From an uncultured Veillonella sp. (GTDB taxonomy: Bacteria; Bacillota; Negativicutes; Veillonellales; Veillonellaceae), in NCBI GenBank assembly GCA_900544365.1, contig UQVF01000002.1:23279-87278 (forward strand): a stretch of 64,000 nucleotides of DNA. Reading direction: 5' to 3'. A program made the position numbers and the translations under genes. The notes beneath the pieces are model-generated. The model did no database searches. It saw only the letters and a list, made by a program, of their open reading frames with translations, and had not been told where the DNA came from. This document shows positions 40,758 through 46,784 of this stretch, one piece after another; the stretch's first letter is position 1, and every line of letters begins with the position of its first letter.

Positions 40758-41281
40758 AAGTATTTATTAACCCTGGGCACGACCCTAGGGTAGATAGCGG
40801 GGCGGTAAACCCTACTTATGGAACAAAAGAATGTGACGTAGTACGAGAAGCAGGCGAAATGCTTGCTGACTATCTCACCAATGCAGGATGCGTGGTTCGT
40901 ATTATGCAAGATGACAATTTAGTAATGGTTTGCGATGAGTCAAACGAATGGGGTGCCGATGTATTCGTATCCCTACATTGCAACGCATCGCAATCAAAAT
41001 TGGCAGTAGGGACGGAAACCTACTACAAATCTTTTAATGGGCAACGGTTGGCTAATTACATTCAAAGCCAAATCATTCGGAGTGTGCAAACTACAGACCG
41101 AGGTGTAAAACCACCACCTCCAGGTGGCTTATACGTACTAGGGGCCACTGATGCAGTTGCAGTACTTGTAGAGATGGCTTTTATTGACAATAACGATGAC
41201 CTAGAATTACTTAATAATGACCTAGATAAAATAGTACGTGCGATTGCACGTGGCATCACTGATTACCAAGGAGGATATTGA
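40754..41281 (+). CDS. Endolysin, N-acetylmuramoyl-L-alanine amidase (Amidase_3)
   Basis: 175 residues, catalytic domain only. Zinc ligands visible: His in INPGHDP, Glu in GTKECDVVRE, His in SLHCNAS; catalytic Glu in VLVEMAFIDN. Cuts the amide bond between MurNAc and the stem peptide. No signal peptide, so it depends on the holins. No cell-wall-binding domain, common for phages of outer-membrane hosts. Confidence 0.92.
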   Translation: MKVFINPGHDPRVDSGAVNPTYGTKECDVVREAGEMLADYLTNAGCVVRIMQDDNLVMVCDESNEWGADVFVSLHCNASQSKLAVGTETYYKSFNGQRLANYIQSQIIRSVQTTDRGVKPPPPGGLYVLGATDAVAVLVEMAFIDNNDDLELLNNDLDKIVRAIARGITDYQGGY

Positions 41282-41715
41282 TGCATGATAAGCTTAAAAC
41301 GTATTTCACTCGGTATTCTGGCACTGTGTATATTAGCTTGGCCATCCTTATCATTGCATGCGGATGGTTTATATTCGGTGGAGGAAACGACTCAGACTAT
41401 CAACGTGCCACTAACCACTTGGAACGAGCTCAAGACGAACAACGCAACAGCGTTGAACTTAATCAGGCAGTCAAAACTTCCATTGAGCGAAGCGCACAGC
41501 TTAATCAACAAGCAAACGAACGAATTGTCAGAGCTCAAGAATATCAACAACAGGCAGTTGCAAGAATTGATGAAAGCGCAAGCCGACTTGATGAGGCAGA
41601 ACGCCTACTTGAACGAAATGAACGCCTCATTGAACGAGTTGAGCAAGGACATCAAGCGCAATCACCAAACGGAACGGCGACTAAACAGACAGCGCAACAC
41701 GTGGGCGCTGATTAG
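41281..41715 (+). CDS. Inner-membrane spanin-like protein (Rz-like)
   Basis: 144 residues. An N-terminal transmembrane helix (VYISLAILIIACGWFIFG), then a long periplasmic coiled coil (residues 40-125, rich in Gln/Arg/Glu, ERLLERNERLIERVEQG). This is i-spanin topology, and the gene lies directly after the endolysin. GGAGG lies 7 bp upstream. A second complete frame (41285-41749) runs through the same DNA with its ATG only 4 bp later. Confidence 0.7.
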   Translation: MHDKLKTYFTRYSGTVYISLAILIIACGWFIFGGGNDSDYQRATNHLERAQDEQRNSVELNQAVKTSIERSAQLNQQANERIVRAQEYQQQAVARIDESASRLDEAERLLERNERLIERVEQGHQAQSPNGTATKQTAQHVGAD

Positions 41716-41749
41716 CGGATTATTACTTGTTGGATTAGCTGTAAAATAA
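41285..41749 (+). CDS. Second spanin-like protein in an overlapping frame
   Basis: 154 residues encoded in the +1 frame of the same DNA. It has a signal sequence (MISLKRISLGILALCILAWPSLSLHA), a mixed helical middle (SEAHSLINKQTNELSELKNINNRQLQELMK), and a C-terminal transmembrane helix (WALISGLLLVGLAV). The Cys in the signal (LALC) is not a perfect lipobox. Exported N-terminus plus C-terminal membrane helix recalls a unimolecular spanin. Both frames are well formed over 430 bp, so dual coding is likely. Confidence 0.65.
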   Translation: MISLKRISLGILALCILAWPSLSLHADGLYSVEETTQTINVPLTTWNELKTNNATALNLIRQSKLPLSEAHSLINKQTNELSELKNINNRQLQELMKAQADLMRQNAYLNEMNASLNELSKDIKRNHQTERRLNRQRNTWALISGLLLVGLAVK

Positions 41750-41764
41750 AATTTTATATATTAG

Positions 41765-41811
41765 GAAAGCCTATCAACCGCTGATATATCAGGATTGGTA
41801 GGCTTTTTTTG
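41765..41811 (+). terminator. End of late operon
   Basis: AAAGCCTATCAA pairs with TTGGTAGGCTTT, then a run of seven T. A terminator with nearly the same stem is at 42322-42360. Confidence 0.8.
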
Positions 41812-41823
41812 TTAATAAAATAC

Positions 41824-41852
41824 TTGCAAATAACACGAAAACGTGTTATAAT
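41824..41852 (+). promoter_or_regulatory. Promoter with palindrome in the spacer
   Basis: TTGCAA (41824-41829), 17-bp spacer, TATAAT (41847-41852). The spacer holds AACACG-AAAA-CGTGTT, a perfect 6+6 inverted repeat, probably an operator. Drives the short peptide locus after the late-operon terminator, so it is independent of the lytic genes. Confidence 0.7.
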
Positions 41853-41879
41853 ATATACATAAGGAAGGAGGTGAAACCG

Positions 41880-41975
41880 TTGAAACGGTATAGGAAGAAA
41901 ATAAAAAAGTGGCTACCGATTATAACAGCATTTATCCAACTTGTGATTGCGGTAATAGAACTGTTAAATAGGTAA
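41880..41975 (+). CDS. 31-residue cationic membrane peptide (toxin-like)
   Basis: TTG start 7 bp after AAGGAGGTG. A strongly basic start (KRYRKKIKKW), then one hydrophobic helix (LPIITAFIQLVIAVIELL). It has its own promoter with an operator and is followed by a GGGGCTC-GAAA-GAGCCCC hairpin. The layout resembles type I toxin peptides or moron genes expressed in the lysogen. Confidence 0.5.
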   Translation: MKRYRKKIKKWLPIITAFIQLVIAVIELLNR

Positions 41976-41980
41976 CCACA

Positions 41981-41998
41981 GGGGCTCGAAAGAGCCCC
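41981..41998 (+). terminator. Hairpin after the 31-residue peptide
   Basis: GGGGCTC-GAAA-GAGCCCC, perfect 7-bp stem with a stable GAAA loop but no strong T run. It could be a terminator or an mRNA-stabilising hairpin. Confidence 0.5.
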
Positions 41999-42032
41999 AT
42001 ATCTTCCATACTATTATATCAATGGAATGCAT

Positions 42033-42119
42033 ATGATTTCAAGGTTAACTTTAATAATTAGTGTGATTTCCTTTGTGTTATCTGTTTACACTTTATTAAT
42101 CGTATTAGGAGTGCTGTAA
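42033..42119 (+). CDS. 28-residue hydrophobic peptide, coupled to the next gene
   Basis: MISRLTLIISVISFVLSVYTLLIVLGVL, a single membrane helix. Its TAA overlaps the ATG of the gene at 42119 (TAATG). The upstream ribosome site is weak (GGAATGC). Possibly a leader peptide for the downstream HTH gene. Confidence 0.4.
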   Translation: MISRLTLIISVISFVLSVYTLLIVLGVL

Positions 42120-42316
42120 TGAAACTTGAGGATGTAATGACTACACAAGAAGCAGGTGAACGTTGGGGGATTCCTGCGGATTCAATTAAACAATGTTGTC
42201 TAAAGAGATATCCTAAAAAGCAGTTTACTGATGAGGAATGTCGCAAGTCTGGTAAATCATGGTTAGTCACAGTAGCTGGCATGTCTCGATTATATGGAAA
42301 AGAAAAAAGTAAATAG
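42119..42316 (+). CDS. Small helix-turn-helix protein at the right prophage end
   Basis: 65 residues: MTTQEAGERWGIPADSIKQCCL is an excisionase/MerR-type helix-turn-helix, then SGKSWLVTVAGMSRLYG as in DNA-binding proteins that read a target helix. Followed by a strong terminator. May regulate the peptide locus or act in excision. Confidence 0.6.
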   Translation: MKLEDVMTTQEAGERWGIPADSIKQCCLKRYPKKQFTDEECRKSGKSWLVTVAGMSRLYGKEKSK

Positions 42317-42321
42317 ACTAA

Positions 42322-42360
42322 AAGCCTACCACCTGCAATAGGTCGGTAGGCTTGTTTTTA
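42322..42360 (+). terminator. Last phage terminator
   Basis: AAGCCTACC (42322-42330) with GGTAGGCTT (42345-42353), inner ACCT/AGGT pairing, then TTTTTA. Confidence 0.75.
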
Positions 42361-42410
42361 TTTAATTTTAAATAATATAAATGCACTCTAATTCGTTCTA
42401 GTTTATTTGC

Positions 42411-42434
42411 GGTTGCTCAACTATTGCTCAACCT
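42411..42434. repeat. Integrase arm-type repeat, right
   Basis: Same 24-bp block as 1811-1834 with one mismatch (direct repeats of TTGCTCAAC), 46 bp inside the right att core. Confidence 0.5.
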
Positions 42435-42479
42435 GTATCATTGAGAATGTGATAACATCAATGGTTAGGAGGAACCATC

Positions 42480-42493
42480 AACTATACAGTGGT
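42480..42493. other. Prophage attachment site attR core
   Basis: AACTATACAGTGGT, identical to 1705-1718. From here rightward the sequence continues as the right half of the host repeat. Confidence 0.75.
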
Positions 42494-42591
42494 TATGTTT
42501 GTTCAGGGGCATGTTACGGTCTTCTTGGGGTTACGCTATTTTGGTAGTAAGGAACGCCACGAAGTCTGCTACGCTTAACTGCACTCCTTAG
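42480..42591. repeat. Right half of interspersed repeat B
   Basis: Contains TATGTTTGTTC, the right stem TGTTACGGTCTT (42512-42523) that pairs exactly with 1681-1692, and the right arm ACGCCACGAAGTCTGCTACGC. Joined to 1639-1718 it rebuilds a full copy like A and D. A further partial copy (right arm only) follows at 42592-42675. Confidence 0.8.
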
Positions 42592-42675
42592 GGGGCGTGT
42601 CGCACTCTTATTGTATTTGTGTTATGTGTGCAGTTAATCCCACTACAAGGCTACTACGCTTAACTGCATTCCTCG
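42592..42675. repeat. Partial copy of the interspersed repeat
   Basis: Has TTGTATTTGTG and the right arm CACTACAAGGCTACTACGC-TTAACTGCATTCCTC, but no left arm or complete inner stem. The stretch to 42737 shows nothing else. Confidence 0.6.
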
Positions 42676-42798
42676 GAAATATGTGTAGTTATTGATAAAT
42701 ATTAAACAATATGTGTAATTTTGTAGTATCAATGAATAAGAAGAGTCAACGACGTGTTGTTAGGCTCATCTCTTCCTATTATGGGAGGAGGTGATACT

Positions 42799-42879
42799 AT
42801 GACTACATATAAAAAGTTATCTTTATTGATTCAATTTTCTATGTTGATTGTAGAAGTTATTCGTTGCTTTTATAGCTAA
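42799..42879 (+). CDS. 26-residue hydrophobic peptide, holin-like toxin type
   Basis: MTTYKKLSLLIQFSMLIVEVIRCFYS, with a very strong GGGAGGAGGTGAT ribosome site. A single membrane helix with a short basic start, in the style of the small holin-like toxins of Firmicutes (TxpA/BsrG type). It lies in host DNA just outside attR. Confidence 0.5.
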   Translation: MTTYKKLSLLIQFSMLIVEVIRCFYS

Positions 42880-42885
42880 CGAAAA

Positions 42886-42926
42886 CGCCTAACGAATAAG
42901 GTTTCCCAGACCTTACACGTTAGGCG
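42886..42926. terminator. Bidirectional hairpin after the toxin-like peptide
   Basis: CGCCTAACG (42886-42894) with CGTTAGGCG (42918-42926), inner AAGGT/ACCTT pairing. It could end both the peptide mRNA and an antisense RNA from the other strand. Confidence 0.5.
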
Positions 42927-43039
42927 TAATCAATTTTCCACTTTTGAGATGAGCCTGACGCTAGTAGACGTCAGTGGCTCTTCTTTTGTTATTTTAATTA
43001 TAGCATAGATTATAGATACATTACAATGTCATTTGCTCT

Positions 43040-43065
43040 GCTATGTAGCCTCTGGCGATGTGACT
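43040..43065. repeat. Left-arm fragment of the interspersed repeat
   Basis: GCTATGTAGCCTCTGGCG and the following GTGACT match the left arm of copies A and D; the rest is missing. The sequence on to queG holds only AT-rich DNA with TATAAT boxes at 43112 and 43159. Confidence 0.55.
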
Positions 43066-43170
43066 GTTTTTATTGAGTTTCCTAAATGGCATAGGCTCTG
43101 TTCGTAATTGGTATAATATATGAATGGCTGTTTATATATAACTCTACGATATCTATAGTATAATAAGACC

Positions 43171-44064
43171 ATGACACGATTAGAACTTAAACAATTAGCG
43201 AATGAACTGAATATTCCAGTGATAGGTGTGGCGCCTTGGCCATTGCCGGTGGAGGCGTCGTTGCATTTGGATACGCCCTATCCCTGTCCGTTTACGAATG
43301 GAACCATAGAAGAGAGGTTGCAAGGGCCGAGGACGATGTTTGCTCCGCAGGCGGCTATTGTTTGTTTATTCCCCTATTATGTGCCTAGGGAAGGAGTTGT
43401 GAATTTAGCTAGGTATTGTTGGGGGGACGATTACCATATTGTGGTGCGTCAGTATCTGGAACGACTAGTGGATGTGTTGCATGAGCGGTATCCGAATGAC
43501 AGCTTTGAGATTCACTGCGATACGTCGCCTTTGGCGGATAGGTATATGGCATACTTGGCAGGGTTAGGATTTTATGGGTGGAACCAAACGTTTATCAATC
43601 CTACTTGGGGATCCTATACGGTGATAGGTACGATTATGACGACTTTGACTTTGGAGGTTTCCACTCCGCTTAATGAAAGTTGCCTTCAATGTGGGGCGTG
43701 TTTGCGTGCTTGTCCAGGAAAGGCTTTACAGGGGGATCATTTAGATTACCGAACCTGTAAAAGTTATCTTACCCAGTGTAAAGGGGAACTTTCAGAGGAA
43801 GAAGAACGGATTATTGGAAAAACGCCTCTTATTTTTGGGTGCGATATATGCCAAGAGGTGTGTCCTCATAATAGAAATGTTCCTATGACGCCTATTCCCG
43901 AGTTCCAACAGGTGATACCTTATATCGAGGCGGAGGAACTAGAAGGGATGACGAATAAAGAATTTAAAGCGAAGTATGGACACAAGGCATGGGCTTGGCG
44001 AGGAAAGAAAGTATTGCTTCGCAATGCGGACATTGTTAGAAAGGAAAGATATGGAGGAAAGTAA
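43171..44064 (+). CDS. queG: Epoxyqueuosine reductase
   Basis: 297 residues, last step of queuosine synthesis in tRNA. Two ferredoxin-type clusters: CLQCGACLRACPGKAL and CDICQEVCPHN; the B12-binding N-terminal domain has CDTSPLADRYMAYLAGLGFYGWN with the catalytic Asp region. The C-terminal HEAT-like part of longer QueG proteins is missing, as in many Firmicutes. No ribosome site precedes ATG 43171, and a TATAAT box ends 6 bp before it. Overlaps the exporter gene by 14 bp. Confidence 0.92.
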   Translation: MTRLELKQLANELNIPVIGVAPWPLPVEASLHLDTPYPCPFTNGTIEERLQGPRTMFAPQAAIVCLFPYYVPREGVVNLARYCWGDDYHIVVRQYLERLVDVLHERYPNDSFEIHCDTSPLADRYMAYLAGLGFYGWNQTFINPTWGSYTVIGTIMTTLTLEVSTPLNESCLQCGACLRACPGKALQGDHLDYRTCKSYLTQCKGELSEEEERIIGKTPLIFGCDICQEVCPHNRNVPMTPIPEFQQVIPYIEAEELEGMTNKEFKAKYGHKAWAWRGKKVLLRNADIVRKERYGGK

Positions 44065-45235
44065 GTCTGTTTCATTATTTTTAATTATATTTTTAGGATT
44101 GCTCACGGCGGTAACGCCGTTAGCAACGGATATGTATTTGCCATCATTGCCGATTATGCCTGGAGAGCTACATACATCGGCATCGAATATTCAAATGACT
44201 ATTGGCATTATGACCATCGGGATTGCGATAGGACAACTTTTTGCAGGTCCTATTAGTGATGTGCTAGGTCGAAAAAAACCACTTATTGTTGGTAATTTAC
44301 TTTGCGTAGTGGCCACTATCATTTGTGCCTATGCACCGAATATTGAAGTGCTCTTGTTAGGTCGATTTTTGCAAGGAGTAACGGGATCGTTTGGTGTGGT
44401 TATATCTAAGGCTATCGCTCGTGACCATGCATCGGGGCCGGCTCTGATTAAGCTATTGGCTTCATTGATGATGGTCAATGGATTAGCGCCTGTTATTGCT
44501 CCGTTACTGGGAGGGCAGATTTTAATCTATGAAACATGGCGATTTATTTTCTTGGTGCTAGGAGGCTTTTCTCTTATCTTGCTCATAGGATCTATTCTAT
44601 TCCGTGAAAGTTTACCACAGGAACATCGCGTAGTAGGTGGTGTACAAGTGGCGCTAAAAAATTATAAGGCCTTGCTGAAAGACAAAGCCTTTTTAGGGCA
44701 ATGTGGGATTCAATGCTTTGCCTTTGGAGCATTCTTTTGTTACATTAGTGGGTCGTCCTTTGTGTATCAAAATATATTTGGATTAGATGCGCAACAATTT
44801 AGTTACATATTTGGGCTCAATAGCTGTGGTATTATTTTGTTCAGCATGATCAGCTCTCGCATGAGTAATGTCATCAAGGATTATCAATTATTACAAGGCA
44901 GTTTAACCGTCCTATTCTTAGGTTCGTCCTTGTTCTTAGGTGCTATGGCTCTAAACATGCCGTTTTTGGTGGTAACAACGATTTTATTCTTTACTGTGGG
45001 TACAGTGTCTTTATTTGGTGCAGCTAGCTTTTCTATGGCTATGACACATTACGGCCACCTAGCAGGTAGTGCGTCTGCTCTATTAGGTTTTTTCTCTATG
45101 ATGTCTGCGGGCATTGTATCGCCTATTGTGGGGATTGCAGGATCTAACACGGCTATTCCTATGGGAGTAACTATGGTAGTGTGCTCCTTTGCAGCGTTAT
45201 TGTGTTATTATCGATTTGCGCGACCTACTATATAG
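44051..45235 (+). CDS. MFS drug exporter, Bcr/CflA family
   Basis: 394 residues with 12 hydrophobic segments. The start LTAVTPLATDMYLPSLPIMPGELHTSASNIQMTIGIMTIGIAIGQLFAGPISDVLGRKKPL holds the Bcr/CflA signature TDMYLP and the MFS loop 2-3 motif GPISDVLGRK. RFLQGVTGSFGVVISKAIARD is the conserved fourth helix. A proton-driven exporter; the substrate is unknown. ATG 44051 has AAAGGAAAG upstream; the longer frame lies inside queG. Confidence 0.9.
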   Translation: MEESKSVSLFLIIFLGLLTAVTPLATDMYLPSLPIMPGELHTSASNIQMTIGIMTIGIAIGQLFAGPISDVLGRKKPLIVGNLLCVVATIICAYAPNIEVLLLGRFLQGVTGSFGVVISKAIARDHASGPALIKLLASLMMVNGLAPVIAPLLGGQILIYETWRFIFLVLGGFSLILLIGSILFRESLPQEHRVVGGVQVALKNYKALLKDKAFLGQCGIQCFAFGAFFCYISGSSFVYQNIFGLDAQQFSYIFGLNSCGIILFSMISSRMSNVIKDYQLLQGSLTVLFLGSSLFLGAMALNMPFLVVTTILFFTVGTVSLFGAASFSMAMTHYGHLAGSASALLGFFSMMSAGIVSPIVGIAGSNTAIPMGVTMVVCSFAALLCYYRFARPTI

Positions 45236-45458
45236 GTATATCAGTATTGTACTAATACTCATGAATAGGTCTTCAGTGCCAGTGTATGTGGTAAAGAGCG
45301 GTCTATATCGGTATTAGTGGGGATGATAACACGATTATAGATGTATATAGGCAAGCCATTCCACACTAGTATATGCTTAGTGATTAAGTAGGACCTTGCA
45401 AGGCCTAAACAGGAAAGACTTCTTTCAAAAATATAGATAGAAAAGAGGTTCCTTTTGT

Positions 45459-45487
45459 TGACATGGACAGGTCTTGTCCTGTATAAT
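45459..45487 (+). promoter_or_regulatory. Consensus promoter of the rplU operon
   Basis: TTGACA (45459-45464), 17-bp spacer, TATAAT (45482-45487): perfect consensus on both boxes. The 220 bases before it (45236-45458) show no gene or clear structure. Confidence 0.85.
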
Positions 45488-45494
45488 AATTAAG

Positions 45495-45603
45495 TCATAG
45501 TTTGGGTACGCCCAACTATTGCAAGCCGCATGAAGAGGTCAGTAATATCTGGCTTCGGCTAGATAACCGCATTCAGCGAGTACGAATACAAGGAGGTGTC
45601 ATA
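45495..45603 (+). ncRNA. Ribosomal protein L21 leader
   Basis: About 110-nt untranslated leader with a hairpin TAGTTTGGG-TACG-CCCAACTA at its start and a second around CTGGCTTCGGCTAG, then GGAGGTGTC and the rplU start. Position and structure fit the L21 leader of Firmicutes, which binds L21 for feedback control. Confidence 0.6.
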
Positions 45604-45915
45604 ATGTACGCAATTATTAAAACTGGTGGTAAACAATATCGCGTTTCTGAAGGCGATGTAATCACTATTGAAAAATTGGATGTAGCAGCTGAAGGAACTG
45701 TTTCTTTTGACGAAGTTGTAACTGTAGTTAAAGACGGTGACGTTAAAGTTGGTACACCACTTGTGGACGGTGCAAAAGTTACTGGTACAGTACTTGAACA
45801 TGGTAAAGCGAAAAAGATCTTGGTTTTCAAATACAAAGCGAAATCCAACTATCGTCGTCGTCAAGGCCATCGCCAACCATTCACTAAAGTTCGCATCGAA
45901 AAAATCGAGGCGTAA
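45604..45915 (+). CDS. rplU: 50S ribosomal protein L21
   Basis: 103 residues, full length. MYAIIKTGGKQYRVSEGDVITIEKL start and KSNYRRRQGHRQPFTKVRIEKIEA end are diagnostic. First gene of the L21-Prp-L27 operon. ATG follows AAGGAGGTGTCATA. Confidence 0.98.
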   Translation: MYAIIKTGGKQYRVSEGDVITIEKLDVAAEGTVSFDEVVTVVKDGDVKVGTPLVDGAKVTGTVLEHGKAKKILVFKYKAKSNYRRRQGHRQPFTKVRIEKIEA

Positions 45916-45920
45916 TTGTC

Positions 45921-46235
45921 ATGACTCACATTGATGTGAAACGCAATGCGTTAGGGCAGATTGTAGAATGTCATTTTCGAGGACATGCTGAGGCAGGTCC
46001 TTACGGAGAAGATATTGTATGTGCTGCTATATCTATGCTTTCACAGACATCGGTCTTGGGACTTCATGAGGTGGCTGAGCAATCTATGGAGTACCAAATA
46101 GAAGATGGTGAGTTACATATCCTACTTTCAGAACCTATTACTGAAAGAGGACAAGCTATATTAGAAACCATGTTTCTTGGAATCAAGAATGTGGCGGGCC
46201 AGTATAGTGATTTTGTTAGAGTGAGTGAACAATAG
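45921..46235 (+). CDS. prp: Ribosomal-processing cysteine protease Prp
   Basis: 104 residues. Catalytic His in FRGHAEAGPYGEDIVCAAISML and Cys in DIVCAA. Removes the N-terminal extension of L27 encoded next door (cut after ...QLQLF). Gene order rplU-prp-rpmA is conserved in Firmicutes. Confidence 0.95.
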   Translation: MTHIDVKRNALGQIVECHFRGHAEAGPYGEDIVCAAISMLSQTSVLGLHEVAEQSMEYQIEDGELHILLSEPITERGQAILETMFLGIKNVAGQYSDFVRVSEQ

Positions 46236-46247
46236 GAGGTGAACTAC

Positions 46248-46535
46248 ATGTTATTCAATATCCAATTACAACTATTCGCATCTAAAAAAGGTGCTTCCAG
46301 TACAAAAAATGGTCGTGATTCCGAGTCCAAACGTCTTGGAGTTAAATGCCATGACGGTTCTACTGTAAAAAGTGGTAACATTCTAGTTCGTCAACGTGGT
46401 ACACATTTCCATCCAGGCGCTAACGTAGGTATCGGTAAAGATGATACTTTGTTTGCATTGGTTCCTGGCCGTGTAGCATTTGAACGTGCTGGTCGTTATA
46501 ACCGTAAAGTTTCTGTATACCCTGTAGAAGCTTAA
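46248..46535 (+). CDS. rpmA: 50S ribosomal protein L27, with cleavable N-terminus
   Basis: 95 residues. MLFNIQLQLFASKKGASSTKNGRDS: the LQLF/A site before ASKKG is the Prp cleavage site. Body ...GGSTVKSG-type, RQRGTHFHPGANVGIGKDDTLFALV is standard L27. ATG 46248 has GGAGGTGAAC upstream. Confidence 0.97.
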   Translation: MLFNIQLQLFASKKGASSTKNGRDSESKRLGVKCHDGSTVKSGNILVRQRGTHFHPGANVGIGKDDTLFALVPGRVAFERAGRYNRKVSVYPVEA

Positions 46536-46548
46536 TAACACAAATGAT

Positions 46549-46586
46549 AGAGGTCGCTAGATAGTAATATCTAGTGGCCTCTTTTG
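46549..46586 (+). terminator. End of rplU operon
   Basis: AGAGGTCGCTAGATA pairs with TATCTAGTGGCCTCT, then TTTT. Confidence 0.85.
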
Positions 46587-46727
46587 TATATTTCTCTTTA
46601 TGCATACATAGTATTAGTAATTGCTTTCATAATACACACTAATTTTGTATACATTGCCTATTAAGTAGAGTATAATAAAAGAACGGCTATATCTAATAAA
46701 ATCGGTATAGCACATGGATTAGTTTGC

Positions 46728-46746
46728 AGCCTATACAGTATAGGCT
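46728..46746 (+). promoter_or_regulatory. Palindrome in the hydG leader
   Basis: AGCCTATAC-A-GTATAGGCT, a perfect 9+9 inverted repeat, 38 bp before hydG and about 50 bp after a TATAAT box (46671-46676). Could be an operator or a leader hairpin controlling hydG. Confidence 0.5.
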
Positions 46747-46784
46747 TTGATAGATCTACTAAGTCGGTAGAAAGGAAGTTCATT

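Larger units (their letters stand above)
42738..42985 (+). ncRNA. Candidate type I toxin mRNA with long-range pairing ends
   Basis: AAGAAGAG (42738-42745) and AGGCTCATCTC (42762-42772) upstream of the small peptide are exact reverse complements of CTCTTCTT (42978-42985) and GAGATGAGCCT (42946-42956) downstream, with partial pairing between. Inside lie the peptide gene and a hairpin CGCCTAACG/CGTTAGGCG (42886-42926). A 5'-3' pairing mRNA around a hydrophobic peptide is the style of type I toxin-antitoxin loci. Confidence 0.45.
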
